NCBI RefSeq assembly: GCF_021347895.1
Contig: NC_067129.1
Location: forward strand, 34,757,690-34,821,689
DNA from: Acanthochromis polyacanthus
Lineage: Eukaryota > Chordata > Actinopteri > Pomacentridae
Reading direction: 5' to 3'
Length of the DNA: 64,000 bases
This document shows, in pieces, positions 31,683 through 43,519 of this stretch; positions within the stretch are counted from its first letter, which is position 1; each line of letters begins with the position of its first letter. The position numbers were made by a program, and so were the translations under genes. Below the pieces are notes generated by a model. That model was not told the DNA's origin, ran no database searches, and saw only the letters and a program-made list of their open reading frames with translations.

Positions 31683-31945
31683 TGTACATGTATAGTATGG
31701 TACAGGGGTATTATACATATATGGTATGTTACAGGGGTATTATACATATATAGTATAGTACAGGGGTATTATACATATATAGTATAGTACAGGGGTATTA
31801 TACATATATAGTATAGTACAGGGGTATTATACATATATAGTATAGTACAGGGGTATTATACATGTATAGTATGGTACAGGGGTATTATACATGTATAGTA
31901 TAGTACAGGGGTATTGTGCATATATAGTATAGCACTAGGGTATTA
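31683..31945. repeat. 29-bp minisatellite, about nine units
   Basis: The unit contains ACAGGGGTATTATACATATA and TAGTATAGT. Central units are identical and outer ones have 1-4 differences. It lies about 700 bp downstream of the foxred1 stop. Confidence 0.95.
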
Positions 31946-31989
31946 AACTAAAACTAAAGGCAGGGGAACCTGACATGTATTTAGTTGGT

Positions 31990-34900
31990 GATGCAGGAAT
32001 CACATAAATCTGTCTTTATGTTAGGTCCATTTAAACTGCTGCTACTGCAGCTGATTGAACACAAATATGAAAACTGATCAGCTTCTTAGTATTTATTACA
32101 GAGAATATTCAATCAGTAACAAGTTTCACTTCACTTTGATTTGGCCACAAATTAATGTGATTTCCTTTAATATAAGACAGTGCCAGACCTACATGCGCTT
32201 CGATACAATATCCTGTTTAAATATATGAAGTCTGATGGTTTTATTGTACAATTGTGTGTTAGTAATAATCAGCTGCATTGATCGGTAAAATAAATTTCAC
32301 GTGTGACAATTTTCTACCACCATTCCTGTGTTCCATCATTTTCAGTTGCAGCTTTTTACCATTATGGATTTTTATATGTCTCATTCTTTTCCATTAAAAC
32401 AGTTTCTTGACTGAAGCAGCTGAACACCATCAGTTAATTTTGTGGAAAAGGAGTCCAATGATGCGTTAAACGCTCCTGTTTGTGAGGACGAGTTTGAAGC
32501 AGAAAGTCTGAGTTAAAAAAAAATTGAGAAATGCTACAAAAACACTGCATTGATCTGAAAGGGAAGAAATAAACAATGCATTTTGTAGTATAAATTGTAG
32601 GATTTTTTTGTAATCCCACAAGGTTTTACAAAAATCTGCAGACATTTGAATACAAAACAAGCTGCTTCCTAAACTGTTGGTTGTAAACATTTGTCACAAG
32701 TGTGTAAAAGGCTCATATTGCAGTCTTTCTGTTCTCGGCAAAAAATGAAACTACATTCATCAGTGTTTAGAAACAGACTCCCAGCTTCGACTTTAAAGCC
32801 TCGTATGAACTGAACTTGTGGGATTTGAACTGACATCAGTTATAATTTAGTTTGGATGATCTGTCTCAACTATTGGCTCATTTGTTTCTGGGCTGTCTGA
32901 CTTTGTTTTAGTAATACGACCACATTCTCAGATCAAATCAGTTAAGTAAAATGAAAATCAAAACACTTTAAAAATAAGAGCCAGAATTATCCTTTAATGT
33001 TATTTTTTTAAGACCGTGTTAAAATGAGTTTCAAGACAAAGGTCTTAGCTGTTATTCAAGGAGGATATGTGACATTTAATTTGCAACTCAGACCTTTCAT
33101 GTAGCAGCTTCTGTGTGTTTTAAAAGCGAGACAGTTGCTTTCTGAAGAAATCAGCAGGAGGAAATCTGTGAATAACCTGAAAGCAGACAAACCGTGTCTT
33201 TATTAGGAGAGCGATTTACTGAGGAGGAAAAGATGGAGGTGAAGGAGATGACTCACCGCTGATACAGTATAATATGTGATGCTAAAATCTGACTTCTGCT
33301 TTCCAGATTTCCATTGAAAAGAAATGTGGCGCCGCTGTGCAGACAAAGCATATAAATTTAGATTGAACAAGCTGCTGCTGTCTACATGTTCATTCTGGGA
33401 CTTTTTTTTTTTTTTTTACAGCTGATTATGTTTTCGTTTGAATTTTCAAAAGTATTGCATTCAGTTTTATGTGAGTATACATGTCATATTGATCAAAACA
33501 TCAATTTTTATTAATAATGAAGTTCATTTTTCTACAAATATGCTGAGTTTTGTCATTACTGCATGTTTCATTCAGATGTTACTGCTCTTAGGGACCCTAC
33601 ACAAAAAAATAAAACTTTAATGTCATACAAATAGATGCAGCAGATTTAGTTTCCACTTGGCCTCACTAAAGCAGATTTCAATCATTCCATGCAGCACTAT
33701 ACACACACCATCCACAGTATGATCAGTACCAAGTACAGAAATCTAAGTGTGACACTGTTGTGGTGCCACATTCATCTGGTCATGACATGTTTCTGACATT
33801 TCAGTGCAAATCTGCATTTTTTCTAAAGCATCAAGGACCTTCTTGCTTACTTTATTGACAGTCAATGAAAAGGCAGGTTGTGCAGAAGTAGACTCAGAGA
33901 TTCTACATTTTCCTCTAGTAGCTGACATTACAGCTCCAAACACAGGCATGAGTTAATCAAAGAAAGGATGTAATAAACGTGACTTTAATCTATTTTTGGA
34001 TTTTAATCTCTAATCTTGGAATTTAATCATGACTGAATACTTTAAAAACAAACTCCACTGTAAATTGAAAAGCACTGAAATAAGACTTAATAAGACTTAA
34101 GCTAATTTGCGAAATATCTTTAATTCTGGTGTCTCAAAGTCACAAATCCAATGTGAAAAATTTGACTCAGCTTGGACGTTTAGATGGACTGACTAATCAT
34201 GTTGGAGATCTGCTTGTTAAAAGCTAGTATTTTCTATCTGACACTGAATTTGTGGAAGATGGGAAGCAAAGTTTGGCTTGTAGTCTTTAACATTATGTTT
34301 ATATAAGTGAGAAGAAACAGCATTGTTCGTTGTTTACATGCAGTTGGGGTGAAATACAAATTTTTTATCGACCAGGTTCTGCTCAATATTATCTGCTGTC
34401 AAAAATAAGGTAGCATAATTAGTCGGGTTACAACAGTCGACTAAGGAGACGTACACAGGGACACTGGTGTAAGAAAATATATAGATAATGCACTATGAAC
34501 AATACAAAGACAAACATAACACAAAAATATAACAAGCAAGGTTCGAGGTTAATGGGGGACTTATAGATCTACATTTTATAATAGTATGCTTCGATACATG
34601 TATGAAAATGTGTGTATTAATAATTTGTAGATGACTGAAAAGTAAATTTTCTTGGTAAATTTCTTTTGGTAGCATTGCACCATATGTAAAAAGAGAACTC
34701 ATATTTTATTTGTTTGATGCTAAGTGTTCAAAGCACAACAACAACAACAGCAGGTAGAGGGGTGAAGTGGGGGTGAAGGTGTCGAACAATTGCACAGAGG
34801 GGAAGTCAGAGCATATAAATCCAAACACAGTAAAATGTTCCAGTGCTTTGAACTCATTTTCTGTCTTTTCTTCCACATCAAATGAAGCAATAAACATCGC

Positions 34901-36229
34901 TGCAGGTATTTCAGAGGTTACGGGTATTTTACGGAAACCGTGCAGCAGATGGAGCCATTTCTGTGGCTGAATTTGTATCAACCAAGCAGCTAGGATCATC
35001 ATCCCACGAGACAAACTGTACAAGCAAAACATACATTTGGAAGTCAAAGCTAGATGCATATTTTTGTCAGTAATGGAACAGCTATATGTACATTTTCCCT
35101 GAAATTATCATAAGTTAATATTTTTAGCTGCCAGACCAGAGCTTGTACCGATCCAAGACCGGATTTGTTTATTCTAAATGTATTCAAAAATTAACCTTTC
35201 AAATTGAAATCTGAAAATGTCACATTACATTGCGTCAGTTCATGAGAAATGCTCTAAGGTAAGGCAGAAATAAGCTAGTTTTGTACAGCAGGGAGGTAAT
35301 TGAAAACCTTTATGTCTTCCTACAATATTTATGTCTTTTAAGGGCACGATATACAATATATTAATGAGGTACATTCTTATTAAATTTTAATGTCTATTAG
35401 TCTGAGCTATGAGGTTATTTATTCCAGATTTTTCGCGCTGACAAGTAGCTGTCTTATTTAATTTTTTGTTAAATTGAATTTATTTGTCTCGGCAAGCTTT
35501 TCACAGGTCTCAGCATCAGCAGATCTTTTCTTCACATTGTCAGCATCGTTTTCAAAGCAGGGTCTTGGTTTATATATGAAGCCTCACATGATCATACAAA
35601 AGAAGCCTAAAAATAAACATCATTAGTAGAAAATGTCCTCAAATGCATGATGTAACTATGACAGAATAATGTAAAAATACTTATGCACTCAAAACACGAC
35701 CAAAATAAAAGCAAAAAACTATTTTCAGCAAAACAATCTTACAGTATTAAAAGTAAAACTATCTTTTCTGCACAAAAATGACAATAAAAATAGCCTTCTT
35801 TATTGTTTTTTGGCAGAGATGAGATAAAACATAAACCTCAATCTTCTATGTTCATACAGTAAATATAAAGCTTCAGTCAGCAGAAGCTTAAAGGCTGAAA
35901 ATAGGGAGCAATGGCAGGCTTAGCTCCATCAACAAACAACTAAACCCACCTCACAAGCCCTAAAAATCCACTAATTATCATTATTTAATCTGCACAAACA
36001 CCTATGAGTAAGGACATTAAATTGCAGCATTACAAAAGGTTATGTGCTGGAATTTTATGCAGTTGGGACACAAAATGTAGATTTTTTTTCCTTCACAAAT
36101 CAATGCATGAGCAGCACTTTGCTTTTGAAGGGTACAGGGGTTGAAGATGAAGCTACTTTTAAATTCTTTACATGCAGTTTGGTTTCATCCAACGGTGTCC
36201 ACTCTAAATAAATAACTCTGTGTTTTCTT
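31990..36229. other. Intergenic, nothing recognised
   Basis: AT-rich non-coding sequence with a T-run at about 33400-33418. Open frames here are short and have no family features. Confidence 0.6.
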
Positions 36230-36391
36230 TGGTTGACTTTTTGGAAAATTTGGCTGTAATTGAAAAATAAGTTATACTTCAACTTCTTAACACTTTCTTG
36301 AAATTGAACAAATTGAGCATTTTGGACATGAAATAACTCTTTAATAGGACTCCCAATGTCATATTATAATTAAAGTTTATTTGTATGGGTT
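36230..36391 (+). repeat. Interspersed repeat, second copy
   Basis: Inverted relative to 3714-3870. The last 37 bp (from ATGTCATATTATAATTAAAG) match exactly, and the rest is about three-quarters similar by eye. Confidence 0.6.
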
Positions 36392-39300
36392 AAATAATGA
36401 CATCATGCTACATACTGCAGCATTTATAGCCTTAGGTAGCTTGCAATGCCTCTCCCTAGATAAGCCTTTAAAATAAACAAAATTCAACAATTACATACAT
36501 AGAAAACACAATTTAGAACTACTGATACAATTAAAGAATCATAAAATGATAAGCACTAGATCGTTAATGACTACATGGCTGACTTAAAAAAAACACGCAA
36601 AGAGACATCTGAAATTCTGAAAACTGTATTAAAGCTGTTAAAATAGCAAAACAAAAGCTGCAATATTTGGTGAAAACATAGAAAAGTGTACGTCGTATGA
36701 AATGGAGCTGTCTAACGTCTTGACAACATGTTCTAAATGCTGCTTTCCGTCACTGAATAACAGAATATTTGTATTATTTGTGGTTTTAGCTTGTATCTTT
36801 CTGAGCATCTCTGCCCTCCACAGACCAGCCTGCTCTACTTCTTAACTTCCTGCAGTATCGTGCAACAAACCAGCAAACACAGTAAACATGCGCATTACTA
36901 TCACTGGCAAAACCACAACACGATGTTCCTTCACTACCTCAGAGGTACTTGTGAAACTAGAAATGCACAAAAAAGCCCCCTCACCAGCATTAAATAAAGG
37001 AAATAGTCTAAAGACCTGAGGTGATACAATGAACTCTGTAGATACTAAAGTGAATCATGTTTCCAGTATGAGCATAGTTTCTCCCTTTCAAAGTTCTGAC
37101 CCCAAGCATGTGGGCTTTAAAAACTGAAATACCCCAACGCTGACATCAAATCGTCTGCCGAAATGTTAATTCAAAGACATCAAAGTTTAGAATGTGTCTT
37201 CTTTAGATTTGTGTCTGTAGACATAAACTCTTCCATTTTGTTGAATGAACGATCACTTTCCATAAATATTTGGGTGAAGTATTATAGTGTGGAATGACGG
37301 TTATGCTGAGTGTATACAGGACTGTATGTGCTGAGTATATTAGCTTGTTTGAATGAGTCATTCACCACAGCATGATTGTTAGTGTGATTTCATTCTCTTT
37401 GTATTTGCTAACATGTTTGGTATAACTTCAGTAGACGCTGAAGTACAGATGGATATTTCATTGCACACAAGCACCGAGGGGGAAATGAATAAGTGAATGT
37501 AAAGTATAACTGCATGGATCTCAGAAGAAACTTTTCAAAAATGTTCACTATTCTAAAGAAGAACCCTACTTTAACTACTGTTAGTCAGTCAGAGCTCCTG
37601 GATTTTAAAAAGTTAGACAGTTTTGCACTGAAACTGGTGAGGTAGAAACATCTCACCAGATTTTTATGAGTTATTTATGTTTCGCTGAGTAGCTTGGTGC
37701 AGCAGATGCAGTTGTACTGATGGTTTTGAATGCAAAATACATGTAGTTTTTCAGAGAAATAAATCCACAAACAGTTATCATCTGTTTCGTTTTCATGAGG
37801 TTTTGTATACTGTAAGGTTATGGTTTCATATCACCCAAACAACAGTGACTGCACTCTACACTCACTGTTTCTTGTTTCTTGTTTTACTTAATTTTTAAAA
37901 ATTATTTTAATGCTTTGATCTCCATAAAACTCCGTAAAAGTGTTTGATGGCAAGAATAAAATTGTGCTGGATAAAGTAGCACTGCAAAATTCCAAGTTGC
38001 TCTGTAGCAGAGAACTGCCTGCTGTCACTGACTAGAGTGACATTCATGTGACTATGTTTGATGAAGCCACTTTTAAATCACACATTTAATTCTGTTACAC
38101 TGAAGATACATATTTAACTAAACATTATTTCAAACACACAATTGTGGAATGAGTGCAGTGTTTTCTATAACCTACTGGGTTTGTGACTTAAAGCTAGAGT
38201 GCAGGACTTCCACATATAAATGAATGTCTGGTACACACATTGCTGATCGAGCCTATCATTGCCAGGTAGAGCTTTTTGTATTTCCAAGTATACCAGCATT
38301 TTAAATCTGGTTTATGTGCTGACATTCCTACGGTGGTACACCAGTGGCAATGCATTTTATGCCAGTCAGCAGTGATCGGTTTGTCAGCGCTGACAAAAAG
38401 AGCAACTGTAGTTACAGATGCTATAGCAGCGACTATTCTGGAGCACATGGAGGACAAAGTTTGAAAGTGTTTGTGTAATTACTCCAACTGTCAGAAAAAC
38501 AAGGAAAAACCTCTACAGAGCAGGCTTAAAGAATATAAAATTAAGGTTTCAAATTTCAAACTGTTTCTGCTCTCTGACATTATAGAACAGAGCAGCTTCC
38601 TGTAGACTTGCTGGGTGCCCGACAAACACCTAATATAAGAACAACCACAACTTTGTTCGCTTCCGTTTTTGCACGAATTAAAAACAAAGACACAACATAT
38701 ACCACGTTCTTTAGTTGGCTTCAGAGGAGCTGGTAGTATTTCTGAAGCATTTAGGTGAAACATTGCCACTTGTGATTTATGTGTTTTATGTGAAGTTTTA
38801 GTCCAGAATCCACAGCGTGACAGATTCACAACATGTAATGAAGCTTTACTACCATCAAAAGTGACTGTCACACAAGGAGGACAGCATGAATTTGTAAAAC
38901 CACTAACACAACAGTATAAACTCTGCAATGTTATAAATTGCAAATAATTCTTCAGCCTCAGCTGGTAGGCAGGTTTTATGAACTCAGGACAGAGCAAAGC
39001 TAGTGCTTCCCCATGTTTTCAGTCTTTATGCTAAGCTACATTAGCCGAGTGCTGGTGGTAGCTTCATTTTTGAGACGTCTTCCAAACTTTTGCCAAAAAA
39101 ATCCAATAATCTCAACATCCCAACATGATGAACTTTTACTTGACTGAGTTGACAGTATGTTATGTGCAGATCTGTGCTGGCAGGTAACTTGAAAAAGTAC
39201 AGCTGGTGTCTGAGTGTGTGAGATGACTTTGTGATGGTGAAGCGGCAGTAGCCAGTAAGATTCCTACAGTGTCTGCAGCCAAATCAATACAGCAGCAACA

Positions 39301-40019
39301 CCGTCTGCATCTTCAACCGTCTCCCATTCCCTTCATTTACATGCAGCTAGTAGCATCTGCATCCATCACCATGACACATCTGATCAATTCAAGGTGTCTC
39401 GTCAACCATAAGAGCAGGTCATGGAGGTATGTTCCACAGATCTGAAAATGCTCCTCCTGTAGCCAGCAGAATATGCCAAAGACATTTTGTGCCTGCAGCT
39501 CTTCATTTTGATGCAAATGTGAGGCAGCCTTGCGGGTTTGAAAGGGGGGAGGGTGACCAGGGGAAACGCAATGCTTTGTGAGGCCTGACGCAAAATCTCA
39601 ACTGTTCTCAGGGCTGAAAACAGCATGAGTGCTTGCATCGGCCACGTTGACCCCTTCAATGGACGCACCTTCTGCCTCACAAAAGCAGTCAAGGGCTTTG
39701 CAAACTTTCCGAATATTCTCCTCCTCATGCTGCACAGAAAGCTACACTGTCGAGACATGCAGCGGCTGTGGCTCCAGTGCTGGTGAAGCCACTGATTGTG
39801 TTATTGGACTTTTTTGGTGGAGTGATGAAAGGAGTCGCCTTGTCAGTCTCAGAGAGCTGACGCCCACCGGGAGCCCTCTGAAGCCAGTGTACATGGTGGC
39901 ATGTGGCTGGGATTAGGGAATTTCACTGTGGATTAAAATCTTTCCAACGCCTCCATGGCCACTCGCTAAAAGAAAGGAGTTTGAAGTTCCAGCAGAGATC
40001 TGGTGAGCACTCTGGGCCC
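36392..40019. other. Intergenic / kcnj1 upstream region
   Basis: No gene recognised. The stretch 39,400-40,019 is less AT-rich and may hold the kcnj1 promoter and 5' UTR. Its open frames of about 95-118 codons on both strands have no recognisable features. Confidence 0.5.
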
Positions 40020-40036
40020 ATGGTCTCGCTGAGCAG
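40020..40036 (+). CDS. kcnj1: kcnj1 probable upstream coding exon (5 codons + 2 bases)
   Basis: An ATG in strong context (GGGCCCATGG) gives MVSLS plus AG and ends at a strong donor, GCAG|GTATGT. Joined to the acceptor TTCCCACAG|TTCC at 41943 it continues in frame, adding eight residues ahead of the downstream methionine. The frame upstream is open but has no other ATG. Mammalian KCNJ1 also makes N-terminal variants from alternative 5' exons. The exon's 5' limit is unknown. Without transcripts this is inference. Confidence 0.5.
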
Positions 40037-41942
40037 GTATGTTGAAACAAAACCTTTATTTTTCTACAAACTCAGTGTGAGCAGACTTTCTCACAGCATA
40101 GTGAGCCTTTGAATAATACATTATGTATTGTTTTGAGTGACGGATTACAGCTACGGGAAGGAAAGTAACATTTTTACAACGATATAATGCATCTAGCAGA
40201 AAATACAAATGTCTTGTGTTTGTGTATGGTGCAAAAATACAGCCAATTAAAGGCACCCAGCAGTAAGAGTGGATTTCTGGACCCTAAGTACCTGTTAATA
40301 ACTGAAAAATATTGCAACAACACAGTTTATCCAACAACAAAATGATGCAAATAATGATAATCTCACACCGATGTGATATTAAAGTGTTAGACAGAGAACA
40401 GGTGTTGTTAGCAAAGTTATAGAATAGTTTTTAAACAACCAGACTTCTTAAATCTCAACCTTGAGTCTGATCAGCGGTTGTTATGTAAGACTCAGAGTGG
40501 GCCACGTGGTGCGTGCTGCACAGTATAAACTGGTAAATTACTCAGATAAATGAACAATAACAATTTGTGCCTGGATAAGACGTCCTCTAATCTCACAATG
40601 AAGAAGGCAATTCTCTGCCTGTTTATCTCCAGCAATTACAATTCCACTGCAATCAAAATGTCCTAACATTGTAATACTGAACTGGTGAATTTTTAATCCA
40701 ATTCCAGCTTTGTCTTGCACTGTTGTCTGTTTGCCCTTCACAGGTTTTTGCACTGGGGGCTCAGATAGTGTTCAGGTTACAGAATAAGGATAGAGATAGG
40801 AAACATTACTACATTACTGTAAATTCTTACATAATTCCATGAAAGGATCAAAACCAAAAAAGTGTCTATCAGAGTCCTTTGGCTTCTATTAACAATGTGA
40901 ATGTGTCAAAACAAAAAATAAATATACAGTTTAATTTTCTGTTTTTAAAAAGGCTCAGCAATTTGCTAAAACAGTCAGACACTGCTGTTTTCAGGAAATG
41001 TTGTTCAAAATAAGGCATAAATGGTACATTTGCTGGGGACTATTTTGAACTGAAGTGAGTATTTACAGTAGCAGGAAATTGCACGTAGGATTTAGTCAAA
41101 ATAAACTTGAACCTGCACAACAGTAAGACTCATTGATGTATTCTTAACACTGTAGATTAAGGATCATAATGGAGTTATATGATACACAGGAACAAGCAGC
41201 TGTGTGTAACAGGCTTTGGAAACAGAAAACACTAGCAATCAACATAATTCATTGTTAGTTTTTTTTTTAAAAAGAAGATTATTTGACAGTAAGAAATAAA
41301 GAATATTACAGACTTATGCTTAACAGAAAATGGAAACACAACTCATTAAGGAAACCTAACTGTGCCGTCAATAAAATAAACTTAATGTAATAGTCAGATT
41401 ATAATCAAATATGTGAAGCTGTATTTTACATTGTCTGTCTAAAGCTCAACTAGATGCTCTGCTGTCCTCCAGATGTTCTTTGAATCCAATTCAATTATAA
41501 TTAAATAGACCATATCAACATATGTCATTTCAAGGAAGTTCACATAGCAACTTGAAGACCCTATAAGATTCATACAGAGGCAACCAACAAATCCACAGTT
41601 TGCTTTGGATTCTCTCTGATTAGCAAGGAAAAGATACCCTTTAAGGAGAAAAATAAAAGAATCTCTGACAGAAGCAAGCTCAGTGAGGGTGGCCATCTGC
41701 CTCAATCAGTTGAGGTTAAACAGATAGTAGAGAACAGACCAACGATGCATATTGTTTCCTTTTCCTCTTTGCTAAAGTGTTTTTTTCTTTTTAAAACCCA
41801 GCTGTAGAACATTTTAGGTGAAGCCTTCAGAGAGAAATTTATAATTTTTTGGAAAACTGTCATGACTGGTAGAGAGTCCATTCGCTAAATTACATGTAGA
41901 AATGCTGAACAACTTGTATTAATACTGCATTTGTTCCCACAG

Positions 41943-43083
41943 TTCCAGGATGTTCCAGCTGGGTCACCTCCAGCCAAATGGACACCGAAGCTGCAAAAGC
42001 CGCCTGGTCACCAAAGACGGGCGCTGCAACATCGAGTTTGGCAACATTGAGTACAGCAACCACTTTGCGTATCTGGTGGACTTCTGGACGACCTTCGTGG
42101 AGATTCGCTGGCGCTTTGTCCTCCTACTGTTTGTGGCTGCATTCACAGGCAGCTGGTTCATCTTCAGCCTGCTGTGGTACTGGATCGCAAAGAGTAATGG
42201 TGATCTGACCGGACAGAACCGCACAGATGGACATGTTCAGTGCATAGACAATGTTAACGGCCTCACAACAGCATTTCTGTACTCGCTGGAGACCCAGACC
42301 ACCATTGGGTACGGTGGCAGGGCATTGACCGGGCACTGTGCTGGCACAGTGGCTCTAATTATCATCCAGTCTTTAATTGGAGTCTTTATCAACTGCTTCA
42401 TGTGTGGCGTCATCTTGGCCAAGATTTCCTTACCCAAAAAGAGAGCAAAGACCGTGACCTTCAGCAACACGGCTGCCATCTGCTTAAAGAAAGGAAGTCT
42501 GTGTCTCCTTATCAGAGTGGCCAACCTTCGAAAGACCTTATTAATTGGAAGCCAGATCTACGGTAAACTACTGAAGACAACAACCACGGCCGATGGAGAG
42601 ACCATTATCCTGGACCAGGTGGACATTGACTTTATGGTTGATGCTGGAAAGGATAACTTATTTTTTGTTTGTCCTCTGACCCTCTACCACGTGATCAACA
42701 GATCAAGTCCGTTCTACGAACTGTCAGCCGACACTCTCCCCTTGCAGGACTTTGAACTGGTAGTGTTTTTGGACGGGACGGCCGAGTCCACCAGCTCATC
42801 CTGTCAGGTCCGAACCTCCTACATACCACAGGAGATTCAGTGGGGTTACACTTTCCTGCCTATAATCTCGCGCACCAAGACAGGAAAATACCGTGTAGAT
42901 TTCTCAAACTTTTCCAAAAGCGTCCAGGTCACCACGCCACACTGCGTCCGCTGCTTCGAGAGCGATGCAGACCAGAGAAACCACAACAACCACAACCAAG
43001 AAAATCACAAGAAGATGGGCATTGACAACCTGGGGTTCCAAGTGATTGATATTCACGACTCAGTGGATGTCACCAAAATGTGA
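41943..43083 (+). CDS. kcnj1: kcnj1: ROMK-type inward-rectifier K+ channel (Kir1.1), main coding exon
   Basis: Encodes 377 residues from the ATG at 41950, or continues from the upstream exon through the acceptor at 41941-41942. The Kir fold is complete: N-terminal [11 protein letters not shown]1 at about 57-80, an extracellular NRT glycosylation site (90-92), pore [12 protein letters not shown] with the GYG filter (120-122), M2 [20 protein letters not shown] with N148 at the position linked to weak rectification, and the PIP2-binding PKKRAKT. The cytoplasmic domain has [20 protein letters not shown] and [15 protein letters not shown], almost as in human KCNJ1. The C-terminus VTKM resembles human DTKM, a PDZ-type end. 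Teleosts have several kcnj1 paralogs and I cannot say which this is. It forms tetrameric K+ channels in epithelial membranes of kidney and ionocytes. Confidence 0.95.
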
Positions 43084-43509
43084 GCAGGCAGGAAAGGAAC
43101 TGTTGTCTGACTGAAAGCAAACCACAGCGAATCAGGATGTGGGAGATGAAGCATGCATTTATTCCTTTGAAGCAAAGATTCACTGCTCGTCTGACTGTAT
43201 GCAGTGGTGAACTGCTGAAGATATATTTTGTCCTGCTGCATCCTCCAGCTAACATTTGATTTACTCTTTTGCCTTGAACAGCAAAATCTCAAAGCCGTTA
43301 AACCGTCTGGATAAAATTCAGACATGAGCAGGAGTTAGGCTGCTCATTACACTCAAATCTCTGTGGGGACTTTGTGTAGGTAATATGTGCAAGATGGATT
43401 GAAGTTTTGACACACAGAAAATGAAAGGGGTAAAATAGCGGATGGCACAGTGGGTATTTCTTGAGAAGATTAGGGTCTGAGCCTGTTATAATGAAAAACT
43501 GTGTGCTTT

Positions 43510-43515
43510 AATAAA
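43510..43515 (+). other. kcnj1: Candidate kcnj1 polyadenylation signal AATAAA
   Basis: First AATAAA after the stop, 427 bp downstream. A second lies at 43752-43757 followed by a T-run. Which is used is unknown. Confidence 0.35.
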
Positions 43516-43519
43516 GGCT

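Noticed and set aside
39402..39916. Overlapping open frames of 95 and 118 codons before kcnj1
   Set aside because: They oppose each other on the two strands, lack splice or family signals, and are better read as 5' flanking sequence.
42124..42524. Minus-strand open frames across kcnj1
   Set aside because: Shadows of the conserved channel frame on the plus strand.
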